Source: Aphelocoma coerulescens (lineage: Eukaryota; Chordata; Aves; Passeriformes; Corvidae). From it: a stretch of DNA of 64,000 bases. The number at the start of each line of letters is the position of its first letter. The stretch's first letter is position 1. Location: NCBI RefSeq assembly GCF_041296385.1, contig NC_091015.1:87776004-87840003 (forward strand). The letters run 5' to 3'. The translations under genes were made by a program, and so were the position numbers. The notes below the pieces were generated by a model. It had not been told where the DNA came from and made no database searches. It worked only from the letters and a program-made list of their open reading frames with translations. Positions 23,654 to 36,110 of this stretch are shown piece after piece.

Positions 23654-26068
23654 AAGCAGATTCAGTCTTCTTTATAGTAAAACATAAAGCTTTAAGGAAA
23701 AAACATTTCCTTTTGCAGCTTCTCTGCAGTGTGATGAGCATTTTAAACAAGCACCAAAAAGCAAAAAGGGAAAAACATCCAGACACACATGAAATTAAGC
23801 CTTGGATGAGTAGTTTCAGATGTCATTATTAATGATGAGAAAAACAAAAAGAAGAAAAAAATAAGAATCAAGCCTGGAATCTGAAACATCCACTAAATGT
23901 AATTTATCAAAATCCAAATTTACCATAAAGAGAATTTTGCTGACTAATAGCACTAAGAAAGATATGTTCACATGCTTTTGGGATCCTACATTGAACTAAG
24001 AATATATTTTAGCAATTTAATGAAAAACATTGTTTTATCAATAAAAAAAATAATGTAGGCACATTTCCTGTCTTCATTACAGAGGGAGTTTGAATTATGA
24101 CTTTTGGGTTACTAAAAAGAAATAAATATTATGTAAGCAATCTTTTTACAAATAAAATAATTCCAATATAAAAATAAAAAAAAATCCAGTTTAGTTTCTC
24201 TAGAACAACTTTGAAAATCTAAAAGGGAAAATATGTGTCAGTAGTTACAGATCAAATTTTCTCTTGTTTTTGGACAGCAATGACCCTACCATACTGCCAA
24301 TATATTGAAGCAAAAGTCTCACATGAAAAATGCAATAGAAAATACATAGATGAAGAAATTAACTGTCTTAACATTTCAGGAAAATCAGAATTGATTCTAG
24401 AGGGAACACAATTGTTAAAAGAATTATATTTATTTAGAAAGGTACTGACTTCAGCAGAAGTTGAATTGAAACAGAAATTAACATTCTGAGTACAAGGAAG
24501 ATAAACAGGAGGTAGATGAAAATGAAAGAAATTATCCAAATCAGGAAATTAATTAGAAAATGAGACATTAATGATTTCCCCTCTAGTAGATAATCAGCTG
24601 TTACAGTGACACCTGCAAGAATAAAGTGTGATGGGAACTAGATCTAACAAACATGTCTTCCACATAGTCCTATTTCATATTTTGTTTGTGAGACATGCTC
24701 GTTATTTGATGCTTATGTGCATCTTTACTTAGTCCTACAGAAAATAAATATTTGCAGGAAGAGAAATCTGTGAATGTAATTAAAATATGAAGCTTCTTAA
24801 ATATCAAAAGGTACAGAGCAGGAAATTGATGTCAACTGCTCTCAGTTTTTGTTATTTGCTCTTGACTCCACTAGAAGGGCAAGTGAAAAAAAAAAAAAGA
24901 GTACAAATCCCAACTTGCACTGTATGTATCTGTGGGAAAATTAGTATCACTTGATATTATGTAGAATGCATTTTACTTTTCTTTTAAATTTTTTCAGTGC
25001 TTCTTTTGCTTTTAATTTTACTTTGGTATTGAAGTAAGTTTTCTGTGTTTCAACACATCATCAGAGAATACAAAACAGTTACTCTAAAAAGCACAGCTGA
25101 ATGTAAACCTTTTATTTACTTAGGCATCGTACCAAACTAAAATACACAGCTATTTCATTTTAATAGTTGACATTTAGCATGTACTTTATCAGGCTTCAGT
25201 CACCAGTGAGTGCCCAAGAGTAACCGCAAAATCAATTTCTTTTGATTGTTTAACTTCTAAAATAATTTTTGTATAACATTTCCAAGTAATGAAAGACACT
25301 GAAACTTTCATAGAGTTTTGAGGCTGAAGGCCCCTCCCTTTAGTGACTCAAGGACAACTGCAGAGCCACTGTTTTGCAGGATTCCAAACCTGAAGGTTCT
25401 CCCACATCTCCTTAACTCAGTAATGAGAGGTATCATTTGAGTCTTCCCCCTATACTTTCTTGCTGCTGGAAACATTAATACCAGCTGAGTACTTGAGGAT
25501 ACAAATAATCTGATAAGGTCCAATAAAACCATGAATATGTCTAAAGTATTGTGTAAACCATTATTGTCTTCCATGCTTTGACTGGAAATAAGGTTATTAA
25601 ATACCATAAACATGTACTTAAAATCCAACACCACACTGCATCTCTTACTGAAGGAATTTTCCTTGGGAATAGAATTTAAGAGTTTGCTCTGTCCAGGTCT
25701 GACTGCAAAAAGTCATTCATAGGAAAAGTAAAATACATCAGGAAAACAGGAACAGAAAATGTCAGCAGTCACATCACAACACTGGTCAAGTTGGATAAAT
25801 ACCCTCCCATTATCAGCTTATTCAGGTCTTCAAACTACAGCTTAAACTGTTCATAGCACTGAATCACAGTCATTCTTCAACCTATTTTACTGCTGGGTCA
25901 TCCTTAAAGTAATTAAAAAAAAAAAAAATGGAATTCCTTTTATTTTAATTTATGCCTAGCTATGCCTGCAGGATATCAGTGAGAAGAGTTGGACTTCCTG
26001 TTCCTTCCTCCCTTCATGTATTTATGTATTATACACACTGATATCCTACTCCTTCCATACCCTATTCT

Positions 26069-26188
26069 GCAGGCTGATCAGTTCCAGCTCTCTCAGCCTC
26101 TCCGAGTTTGACAGATGCTCCTGGCCCTTAATTTTTTATGCCCTTTTATGGCTTTGCTCCAATATGTCCATATCTTGTGCTGGGGAGA
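26069..26188 (-). mobile_element. CR1 LINE fragment, minus strand (left half)
   Basis: The plus-strand text GCAGGCTGATCAG, CAGCTCTCTCAGCCTCTCC and TCCAATATGTCCATATCTTG is the complement of the CR1 RT C-terminal region (LQxLELxRL, LEHI type wording). It stops at the LTR starting at 26189 and continues after it at 27109. Confidence 0.8.
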
Positions 26189-27108
26189 TGTTGGGGTTTT
26201 AGTTTAGTCCTAGTTTTTTCTGTTAAAGGAATTTTTCCCATATGCATGTTGCTAGGAGATAAATGGCAGTACTTAAGATAAGATGACCGTACTTAAGAAA
26301 GACAAAAGGGCCTGTCCAGACTTTTGTTTTTCACCTGGTTGTCAGTTCAGTTCGCTCTCAGCGTCTGGAGGGAGAAGTTGCAGAGAGAGGAGCTGCTGGT
26401 TCCCGTTTTCAGCGTCTTTCCTTTCTGCTGGAAACAACACCGGGATCCCAAGGCTGTTTTCCCTGCCCTGCTGGAGCGTGGGCTGCGGCCGCCCTACTCT
26501 GCTGCTGCTTCGAGCCTTTGCTACGCTGTAACCGTGCTCACCCTGCCTGCCTGGAGCCCCGGGGGGTTCCCCTTTTGGATACATCTCGTCTGCCACCCGG
26601 GATTTGTGTTTGTGCCTGCCGCTCCGGCCTGCCATTCCAGCCTGCTGTTCCGGGAGTCCAGGACCGGCTGCCCAGTGGTTTGTGAAGCCTTTGTTCCATC
26701 CTTCCCCGGGATCCCAGAGCAGCCGCGTGCTCCCCGAGCTCGCTCCGGAGCGCCCCCTGCAGCCGCGGGGGAACCATCGCACCTGCCCTGCTCACCGGGA
26801 GCCGCCAGCGATCCCTGTCGGCTGCGAGCGGAACTGCACCCGAGGGGAAAGGGCCCGACAGCCGAGAAGGCTGGGACTGGGTTTGTGTTTGCTGTTATTG
26901 TCATAGTTGTTGTTTTGTTTGACTGGTTATACATCTATATATCTATATATATATATAGTAAAGAACTGTTATTCCTATTTTCCCACATCTTTGCCTAAAG
27001 ACCCTTGATTTCAAAATCATAATAACTCAGAGGGAAAGGGGTTATATCTGCCACTTCAAGGGAGGCTTCTGCCTTCCTTAGCAGACACCTGTCTTTCAAA
27101 CCGAGACA
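26189..27108 (+). mobile_element. ERVL-type solo LTR nested in CR1
   Basis: A 920-bp LTR starting TGTTGGGGTTTTAG and ending AACCGAGACA, flanked by perfect 5-bp duplications GGAGA (26184-26188 and 27109-27113). Removing the insert and one duplicate restores a continuous CR1 sequence. A TATA-rich stretch (26934-26957) and an AGTAAA (26957-26962) lie late in the element, and the last part (CCTTAGCAGACACCTGTC) matches the songbird LTR end I recall. The middle is GC- and CpG-rich, which produces long chance ORFs on both strands (224, 146 and 137 codons); none has retroviral motifs. Orientation is judged from the position of the TATA and poly(A)-like signals. Confidence 0.9.
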
Positions 27109-27240
27109 GGAGATGAGAACTGAACCCCATATTCCAGACGTGTTTCAGAAGTGCTGAGTACTCCCTTCAACCTCCTGGCAAAACCCTTCTAAAGGCTGCT
27201 CAGCACACTGCTGGCTGCCTTCAACATGGGGACAAAAATT
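27109..27240 (-). mobile_element. CR1 LINE fragment, minus strand (right half)
   Basis: This continues the CR1 copy of 26069-26188 after one copy of the target duplication. It contains wording such as CCATATTCCAGACGTG, GTGCTGAGTAC and CAACCTCCTGGCAAAAC, the complement of the CR1 RT segment that encodes the (E/Q)YCxQFW region. It is strongly diverged and truncated at both ends. Confidence 0.75.
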
Positions 27241-28083
27241 CTTAGTTTAGCTGCAAGTAGAGACCCTCAGTTTTGTCATAGTCGTGTTTTCAAGACTTTT
27301 TTTCACTATGATGGTTGATAACAACAAAAAGAATTCTAATTCAACTACAATTAAATACTCTGGGAACTTGAACCCAAAGCATGATGCTACACTAGATGAC
27401 CAGGTTTTTAATCTATTGTTGATTAAATTGAAGTCTTATAAACACTGACGTTTATAAGATGATGTCCTATAAACATCCACAAATGTTAGCCTTGCCCATC
27501 TCTCTCTTCTTTTAAACTGTAATTTAATCCATTACAATTTTTGTAGAAGAGGCTATTGACCAAAAACCACTATATGCAATTTCAAAATATAGTCCTCAAA
27601 TACAAAAGAATATTTTTTACTTTTTAGGATGTCTTCATCTGTCTAAAAAATTACTATAGAGTCTCAGATTGTAACTAAAAAATGGATGATGATTTGTACT
27701 TTTTTCTCTCAGTTGAAAAAATGACTCATTGCCAATCCTATGATGCTCATCTTGTCTGATACAGAGTGAGTTAAAAAAAAAAGGTTTATATTTGTTACTA
27801 TTTTTTTCCTTCCAGATAGAATCTCCTATATTTTATAGTCATAAATTTGGCAGTACTCTTAAGCTGAGTGATTTCTTTAAAACCTACTTAAAAGTTGTTT
27901 TTAATAATCACTATTTTTATTGTGTTAATATCCTGATATTCATTAAAATTCACAAAATGTTCATTCAATTACCAGAAACAGAGAAACAGAGAGAAAAATT
28001 CACATCAAATTCATGCTATCCTCAAACACATGCTCACTGTTAAGCAGAAAAAGTTCACATTGAGAAAGAACTTAAGAGTACTG

Positions 28084-28197
28084 GAAATCAAGACAATTAG
28101 AGAGGTAAGTAGTAAAAAATAGTGAAATACTACTGATATATACAATTTTTTTAATTTTCGATTTTCCTATTCTGATCTTGTAAATAAACCTGATAAT
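28084..28197 (+). repeat. Local direct repeat, copy 1
   Basis: GAAATCAAGACAATTAGAGAG through AAATAAACCTGATAA, about 114 bp. It pairs with 28829-28947 at high identity (judged by eye), with single-base differences and small indels. A short secondary repeat of the AAATAAACCTGATA motif follows immediately. Confidence 0.85.
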
Positions 28198-28828
28198 AAA
28201 CCTGATACTCTGAACTGGAAGTCTAAGAAAAGTAAATAATCTGCTTAGATTTGCATCACTACAGAAAATATTAAACTCAGATTTTTCGAGTTATAAACTA
28301 AAAAGACTATATAAATTAGACATGTTCCTGCTTTGATCTGTATTTTGTAACAAACCCCTCATACGTTCCTTACAATAAATGTAAAGGACTTCTTTTTTTG
28401 TTCCTTTTCCTCTTAAAGCCATGTGTTTTGCAGTCATACCATATTTGATGAGTAGACTATCAACAGTATTTAAACTCTGTTCCTCAAGAAGATGGAAAGA
28501 ATAATGAGGATTTCTATCCATGTAACTAAATACCTTTGCTCTTATTCCTAAAAAATTTCAAAGACTAAGTGATCTGGCTATATCTGGTCATGTAGATGCC
28601 AAATTCCTGCAACTTTTTCTGATTAAAATGAAGAATTATGACCAATTTTAAAATTGTTTCACAGTTCAATAAAGCCCTCAAAAAAACAACAACATAAAAA
28701 CCCCTTTAAAATCTATTAGTATATGTAAATTAGTCTTTTAGAGTGCATCTGATGTACAAATTAATTGTTGTTTCAAAGTCACTTTCTTTAAAGTGCATAG
28801 TACTGTGATTTTTGTTGTGTACTAATTT

Positions 28829-28947
28829 GAAATCAAGACAGCTAGGGAGGCAGGTAGTAAAAAATTTAGATAGTGAAATACTACTGGTATATACAAATTT
28901 TAATTTTCTACTTTCCTATTCTGGTCTTGTAAATAAACCTGATAAAT
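28829..28947 (+). repeat. Local direct repeat, copy 2
   Basis: GAAATCAAGACAGCTAGGGAG through AAATAAACCTGATAA, the partner of 28084-28197 about 750 bp away in the same orientation. It carries an extra 7 bases (TTTAGAT) absent from copy 1. Neither copy matches a repeat family that I recognise. Confidence 0.85.
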
Positions 28948-30420
28948 AGAAAACTAAATCTGCATGAATACTACAAGGCAACATAAAAAAGGAATTAATA
29001 ATGATTTGAGAAAAAAAACAAGTGTGTCTTTTCACTTGATACCTTCTTGAAAGCCTATGTCTTTCCACTGTTCTGTCAGAAATTTGTATCACACAACAGA
29101 TCAAGAGACTACACACAACCATTCAGTAGTTTCATCAGGAAAAAGGGGTTCCAAGGCCATTCTTTCATTCCAGTGCTTGGGAAATCCAGACAAAAGCAAA
29201 TAGGGGAAAAAAAATGCTAAACAGTACTAATGACTTAGTATACCATGAAAATAATGCTTATAATCAAAGTTAATGTTTTTCATTTGAAAGGAAAAGAGCT
29301 TTTAGTTGTCTCAATGGGTTCTGATCACATTTTGTCTCAGGAGGATGTACTAATTATGCATTTTACCACCATTCATTTGAGTGAGGAAAGAATTTATCTA
29401 AATTGCTATTTGTATTTCCGTCTCTGGCCTTCCAAATAACTTGCAATGGCATGTGATGTTGCTAGACATTCCTCTTTTGAACAGCTTCAAGGCAAAGGTT
29501 ATATCTGCTGCATAAAACTTGCTGTCATCTCTAGAGCACTCAGCAGTTTAGGCTTCACATGTGTTTATTTTTACAGGCTCTGTTGTTGCTGCACTCCTCT
29601 CTCTGCAGTGCAGCAGCTGTACCCTGGGGTTCAGCCAGCTTTATACTACAGAACCTCTGACTGGCTCCTTTTGAGGACAAATATGTTATAAATACTTAAA
29701 ACTTGTGTTGCTCCCATTTTCTACTTCACATACCTTTTCCGCAACACTTGAATCAAAGAACGTGAGAAACTGTTTCAGTGCCTTTTTATGAAAATAGGTT
29801 ACTGCTTCTCTCTTCAGCTGCACTGTTCTATCAATCAACATCAATATATTTATCAATAAATTCTTGTGTCAGTACTGTCCCATCAAGAACAGGCATACTG
29901 TGAGAAATCTAATCCAGTTGAAGTGAACCAAGAAAAGGATACACTATATCATGAAACTACGCAATATATTCAAAAGGCTTTGAAAATCCCTCAATTTTGC
30001 TAAACTCCTGAAGCAAGTTCTATGAGAGAGTATGAAGTGAAAGATGTTTCCTGTGTTCACAGTTACTAAAAGAATTAATTCAAAAGTAAAAATGTGCAAA
30101 TGCAACTTTAATTCAGAGAGAGATGATAAGTTCCACTGCCATATTAAAGCAAATTAAAATGCATAGTTCACACAAGCCTACATTTAACATTACCCCCAGA
30201 AGAGGTTGCATGGTGTTAATCAAATATGTAAGTCAGATTTTTATTAAATGGGTTTGCTGTAAAATCTGTAAGAGACCTACTTCTCTAACTGACTTACTTT
30301 TTGCTTACTGAAAAGAACATGATGAAGTACTGACTCCTGACTTTGTGGAGTCCATGATTTCCACAATTCAGTAATCTGGAGGGGTCCTGTGTATAAGAGG
30401 ATGCCTAGGAGATAGGTCAT

Positions 30421-31406
30421 TGTCAGAGACTGAAATATTATGGTTTATGACTTAAACATTTTCTTGAAGGACTTTTAAAACTGTATTACAAAAGCTGCAG
30501 AGAAGACTCCCACACCCTGAATGGGGCCCTGACTGACGCCTGACACTGCTCTCTGATGAAGATAAGATAAAGCAACAACTCAGGGAGGGGGACATTCACT
30601 GAGCACAGGCTTAACACCTCCAAGGTGGAGACCACAGCCCCAGGGCTATCAGCTGCCAGGCTCACACAGACCCTCGCACCAAAGGGTGGGGGGAGGAGAG
30701 GCTTTGGGTACCTTGGAAAAGCCTCTGATCAGAGGTGCAGTGACTGCCCATCCTCCACTGTGCAGAGGAGCCCAGCTCAGGGGTCCTCACCAGGGGGGAG
30801 GAAGCTTATCCACAGCAGAAGGGGGTGACATGGCCCATCAAAGGGGCCCCCCGCCAAGGGGTCCCCAGACCCTGCACCAGAGCACCAGAGATGATGCAAC
30901 ACACCCTCAGTGTTGCAAGGGACAGTGTCAAGCTGGCCCCTGCAAGGGAGACACGTGGGCATTCCCACCTGGCCCGAAGTGTATATTAATCCATGGAATT
31001 CTGTACTCTCCAGCGTGTGGTGTGGTGGCGTGGCATAACATGTGGCAGCATGGCCATGGCAGCAACGGGGGACCTTCACCACCAGCAGACCGGATGGAGG
31101 GGAGCAACGAGACGTTGTTGGGACACTCGGATGGGTGATATTCTTCCACCTAACCCCTGTCACCTCTCCCTGTTCCCCTACCCCCCCACACACACTTCTT
31201 TTTCCATTTCCTTCTTTCTTTTCTCTTTCATTCTCTTTGCCTCTCTACTAGTAAATAAAATACATCAATTTTTTTGGCATCAACATCTAACCTAGTTTGA
31301 TTTTAATCTCATTTCTGAGAATATTTTGAACCTTCTAAATTCCTTCCGGTTAGTGCACAGAGACTTAGCTTGCTTTGCTTTTCTGAGTTTAAACCGGATG
31401 GCAACA
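30421..31406 (+). mobile_element. ERV solo LTR, plus strand
   Basis: A 986-bp block starting TGTCAGAGAC and ending GGATGGCAACA, with 5-bp duplications GTCAT on each side (30416-30420 and 31407-31411). It is GC-rich in the middle (about 30,490-31,180), unlike its flanks. An AATAAA lies at 31254-31259, followed by about 150 bp of U5-like sequence. The layout fits an avian retroviral LTR in plus orientation. The left end is set by the duplication and the TGT...ACA rule, so it is a little less certain than the rest. ORFs of 150, 138 and 100 codons inside it have no domain. Confidence 0.75.
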
Positions 31407-31411
31407 GTCAT

Positions 31412-34400
31412 GAAAGTGTGTTTTGCTTCTAAGAGTTAGTATTTAATAAGATGGCCAGGAAAAGCTGGGCAACAAAAACTCATTTTAACGAAAATGTGAT
31501 AGTTCAGGAAATGAAAACCTAATATGCTCCAGAACAGATAAATTAAATAAACCCACCCTGTTAGCTGACTTAGAATTCTGGATCTATGTATCTCAAATCT
31601 TCTGGGCAGTTATGACAATTGATTCTTTATATGTTCCTGAGGGAGAAGTTGAATTTAGCACAGGATCATTAGAAACATAGAGCATCCATATAGCAACAAA
31701 ATTGTAAATGTGTTTATATGGTAATTCTTACAAGCATTCACTTTGAACTGAGAATGTGGACTTTTTTCTTTTTTTTTTTTTTTTTTCTCTTGGAAGGGTG
31801 AAGGGGTATTTCTTTATTCTTGTTGATACAGAAGAATGCTCTTTTCAAATATCAAGTACCTCTTCCTTTTCAGGCTGGAGTACATCAGCATTGCTCTAGT
31901 GTTCATCATTCTCTCAGAGAAGCCATTAGGAAAACTTCAACATGCTGAAGTTTTTCTTAAACAGCAACCACAACAAAACCCATTCAAATTCTTTTTCTTA
32001 AAAAACCTGTGAACATTTCTAACTCTCCAGTTGTGGATCCTACTGTTACTTCTGGGGTTGTGTACAAGTTCTACAGTGCCTGGTCCTTTGATAATTTAAC
32101 TCCAGTGAGGAATGTCAGCAGCACTCTGCCTTCTATGTCTATTTTTTTAAGAGACAATCCTTTATATCCTCTAGGTCTTTTCATTACGGACTCTCTGCTA
32201 TTCCCTCTTCCTGTATTAGGTAGTACAAAAAATTGCCTGATAAAAATATGTGAACTATGCTCATCCAATAACTTCTCAAGAAACTTAAAAAACAATAGTA
32301 AGTCTTACTAATCTAACCACACCTTAAAGACAGTCTTCAAAATTATTTTCAGTTTTCAGAGTATCTTTCCCTGCTGTGCTTTTCCACCTTTCTTTCCTCA
32401 TACTGCTCGCACAGACATATATTTTTTCAAGAGTTCTTGTCAACATTGCCATGTCAAACATTCTTCAGAAAAAAAGGATAGATTTCTATCACTACTTTTG
32501 CAACATTTGCCATTGAAACACATTAAAATGCAAAGACTTTTTTCTATAAGAATAGAATACTGAAGTGTGAGTTTATGCATTGCTACTGTCTCATTTCTGT
32601 CTCCTCTGAAAACTGGCACAATATGTGTAAAGCACTGGGCAAACATTTAACAGGGCTCAATTCTAAGGCTGTTATTCTGATTCAATTTTAAGATGAACTC
32701 TCTACAGAATTATTATTTTTTTCCTGAGAATACAGGAAATATTAAGTAATTTCAAAGATATACAACCACAGAAATAGTTCAATATTCTTACAAGTATGTC
32801 ATTATTTCTATCCTTCCCAACCTTAACAACATGTGGTTCTTTCACATGACACTTGAAGCACCATCTGCCTAACTATAATCAAATGATTGTAAACTGTCAT
32901 TAGTGTAATACTATACACAATTCTCATCATCTCAATAGCACAAACTTTCACTTTCTTTCTGATTATTTTTCCCTTTCATTGTATAAATTGAAGGCAGAGA
33001 ATTCTTTCATTGTTCTGGAATTAACTGCTCTCTCCCTCCCTCTTCCTCACTCAGTCTCTTGTTCCAGTAAAGAACTGGTATCTTTCTAATGTGTGAAGGT
33101 TATTTTAGATTTAAAAAAAAAAAAAAAAATTCTAACTTTAATTTCTAACAAGTTTTGATATTTTCAATAATCCTTGAAAAACAGTGTTCAAAGATAAAGT
33201 ATTCTGCATTTTTTAAGCAAAAATGAAAACACTTTTTTTTTTCCTCATCTCTGCTAATATGTTCAGACACTTTATACTTTTTTTACTTCCTTTGCTTTCA
33301 GAAATAGGACTTTTTTTGTATTGTAGAGTGGGGAATATAAATCTTCTCATATGAAGTGCTTGCATATGTTTGAAAAATACAGACTTCAGTGGCATTGCAT
33401 GGAGAGAACATGGGAAAAAGCCTCCTCCTTGCTCTCTAAAATATGCTGTACAGTAATTACAACACAATGGTAGGGCAGAGTAATGTTAATGTAATGTAAT
33501 AAATAAATAAATAAACAACACTTGGGATGTTGTTGTATACCTGCTTTATGTCATCAGCCATATGACATGTTTCTACAGTAAATGACCCAAAGCAGAAAGT
33601 AATTATTGCAGTAAAGGACAATAAGGAAGAGGAGTTTTGACTGGCCTAAACTGAGCTGCAAAAAAGCTGTTCTAGTGACACCAGCATAAAAATAGCTGTA
33701 TGAACACTGGAGCATTAAAGCCAGTGAAAGTTTTCTAATGGTACAGAGATGCTATTTTTGTCAAAGGTATAGAGAGATAATACCATAAATTGGAAATAAT
33801 ACCATAAATACTCGTGCTACCTCTTCATTTATGGTAAACAGCAATGGAATCCTTTCTCTAACAAGCTGTTTTCTGTGAGTTTAAATAGCAGAAATAATTC
33901 CTAATATTATCTTGAATGATGCAGCTCTATTTCAAGAGATATACCCAAGAGAAACAGTGGTGTATATTTTATAATATTAAAGTTTTCAATCCTGGTCTTC
34001 ACAGGTTCTCAAGTAAATAGGAATTTTCCTAAAGAGATCAAAATGCTCCCATTTTTCCAATAAGTCTCAGGATTCTGGAGAGAATTTTGCATCCAATACC
34101 TAGAAAATAAGAAGCTGTGTCATCTTGAAATCTAAGTAGAGAGCTGGGAGAAGGGCAAGAAATGCGTGGTTTGTTTTTTACAGTGAGACAAGAAAAAGGA
34201 AAATCATTAAGTTACCATTGGCAATAAAGAAAAGGGACTTTCTGTGTGACTGAGCATATATCAGACAAAGACATGCCCTTTCCCTCCCTAACAGACCAGG
34301 TTATCAGTCAGAGTGACTTAACAGCAATTTTTTATGGAGTCCTGCAGAATCACAATTTAGCAAAAGGAGATGCTCTTACAAGTGAACCTCATGCACTCTT

Positions 34401-34800
34401 TTCTCCCATCCCCCCTGAAGCTTGCTAAGCCTTTTTTAGTGTTAAGACACTAACTGACTTTTTATCTCCAAACTTCAGGCAAAGTGGTAAATTCATGTTT
34501 TGCATTATATGCTGCTCAATGAATTCCAAATGACTGCATTGCCTCTTGCCCAGGGATCAGCTGCTTCACCCTAGAATAAAATGCACTTCAGCACTTTCAA
34601 ATGCCCCTTTCCTACCAGTATCATCTCCATCAGAAGAGACATGAAAAATAAACACAGGACACGATTGGCAGGCTAAGATTTTACCTTCACAGCAATTATG
34701 TAAACTAAATGCCTACATGGATATATAAGGGGCTCTCAACAAATCACAAATGTTAAAAATAAACCATACAAGAGATGGAAGCAGGGACATGAGTTAGGAT
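31412..34800. other. AT-rich non-coding DNA
   Basis: No gene or transposon is recognised. It contains a T-rich run (31764-31786), an A run (33112-33129), an AAAT tetramer array (33499-33515), and a short repeated phrase AATAATACCATAAAT at 33777-33810. Open frames are at most 100 codons. Confidence 0.5.
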
Positions 34801-35151
34801 GAACATAAAGACGTTGTCAAAGCTTGCAGGGATGAGGTTAGGAGAGACAGTGCGGCTCAGGGATTAATAAAGGGGACAATATCATTTAAGATCCTTATTC
34901 ATGACCTGGAAGATGATCAAGTCTTTGGATGATCTAAAACTTCAGGGAGCTGTTCATACACCATGGTTGTGCTGCCATTCAGATGGGCAATTCAGCCCCT
35001 GCAGCCATACATACTGAAGAATAATAGGCTGGAAATCAGCCTTGAAGAAAATGACATTGGGATCCTGGAGGACTACAAATTTAACATGTTCCAGTGATGT
35101 CTCCAGTAGCAAGAAGATCAATAACATTCAGAGCTGTATTAAAGGAGTATT
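34801..35151 (+). mobile_element. CR1 LINE fragment, plus strand (left part)
   Basis: Diverged CR1. AAGCTTGCAGGGATGAGGTTAGG (near 34821) matches the endonuclease-RT linker. The segment near 34890 (ATCCTTATTCATGACCTGG) matches the RT wording around LINDL. The segment near 34921 is a decayed catalytic FADD box (only the DD is still legible). Much of the RT between the linker and the catalytic box is missing. The copy runs to GGAGTATT at 35151, where an LTR interrupts it, and resumes at 35855. Confidence 0.75.
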
Positions 35152-35850
35152 TGAAACATAAAGATTTTAGTTATAGGCTAGCTGTGCTGAAATTAGTTAG
35201 AATAGGAAGGAATTTGGGCCTGGCTAGAGTTAATTAAAATAGTTAGGAGAGCTAGACCTCAAACAATTTTCAAGACGTTAGTAAGTGATTACCAAATAAC
35301 TGATGATCTGTCATTTGTATGTTTGTTTAGCTGTGCTTAGAACAAGAAACAGAAATATTGATAGGTTGGTGTAGGGAACAAGGACAATTACCAATTTCCT
35401 CCCTCTGTGAGAACCTATTCAAAAGTCACACAAGAGGAGATTTGGAGGTCACTAAACTAACTAGGATTTTTAAAGTTCAGAGAGGAGAAAAAGGTCAAAA
35501 CAAGGGAGATAAGCATACTTCATCTATCTGGGACCACTGACCTTCAAGACCACTGACTCAATTCAGAGCACACCCTATGCATGCTTAATGACATTTAAGC
35601 TCATTTCCATATGAAGCAGAGAATGGGAGGTGTTAATGTTATGAATATAAATTTGTATTTTGGATATTCGTAATTTTTGTAAATAAAAAGCTCTGTGTTT
35701 GCTTGTATTGGGGCCCTGCATCTTAGGGAGATATCCCATGCAGTGCCTGGTGCATGAAACATGCACTTTCTAACTCTAAACTGTTAGAGAGTTTTTGTCT
35801 GTCTCAGTTGGATATTGATACTAGATCAATATTCATATTTTAATAAATCA
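35152..35850 (+). mobile_element. ERV solo LTR nested in CR1 (4-bp duplication)
   Basis: A 699-bp LTR starting TGAAACATAAAG and ending AATAAATCA. TATT occurs on both sides (35148-35151 and 35851-35854). Removing the LTR and one TATT rejoins CR1 as GGAGTATT-GTCAGCAGG, the normal CR1 wording. It has a TATAAAT near 35646 and an AATAAA at 35682-35687, about 35 bp apart, then R/U5-like sequence of roughly 160 bp. A 4-bp duplication points to an ERV1/gammaretrovirus-like integrase. Several short ORFs inside it are chance. Confidence 0.88.
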
Positions 35851-35854
35851 TATT

Positions 35855-36110
35855 GTCAGCAGGTCAAGTGGAGGTGACCATTCTGCTTTACTGGTGAGGT
35901 CTCACCAAGAGTTCTGGGTCCATTCCTGGACTTCTCATTATGAAAAAAGACATGGACACAGTGGAGCATGTCTGGTAAGGGACCATAAAAATTATTAAAG
36001 GGCTGCAGAATCTGTCATATGAGAGGCTGAAAGAGATGGGACTGCTCCGCCTGCGGAAGATGATCCTTGGAAGGCTGGGGAGCGAGAAGAAGGAAATAAG
36101 GAGATGATAA
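35855..36110 (+). mobile_element. CR1 LINE fragment, plus strand (right part)
   Basis: Resumes with GTCAGCAGGTCAAGTGGAGGTGACC, then TTACTGGTGAGGTCTCACC, GACATGGACACAGTGGAGCA and GAGAGGCTGAAAGAGATGGGACTG. This is the CR1 RT C-terminal region in order. It fades out near 36110, before the usual 3' terminus, so the 3' end is lost. Confidence 0.8.

Larger units (their letters stand above)
20471..26068. other. AT-rich non-coding DNA with simple repeats
   Basis: No gene is recognised in about 5.6 kb. It contains a purine tract (21566-21650), a 24-G run (23630-23653), and numerous short poly(A) runs (for example 22972-22984, 24888-24899 and 25917-25928). Open frames are at most 108 codons (25308-25634) and have no visible domain. 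Confidence 0.5.
27241..30420. other. AT-rich non-coding DNA with a local duplication
   Basis: No gene is recognised. It contains a pair of related segments (28084-28197 and 28829-28947, annotated separately). Open frames are at most 83 codons and lack domains. Confidence 0.5.

Noticed and set aside
26324..26998. 224-codon plus-strand ORF
   Set aside because: It lies within the GC-rich LTR 26189-27108, has no retroviral or host domain, and overlaps long opposing frames, so it is a composition effect.
30686..31193. 150- and 138-codon ORFs
   Set aside because: They lie inside the LTR 30421-31406 on opposite strands and have no recognisable domain.
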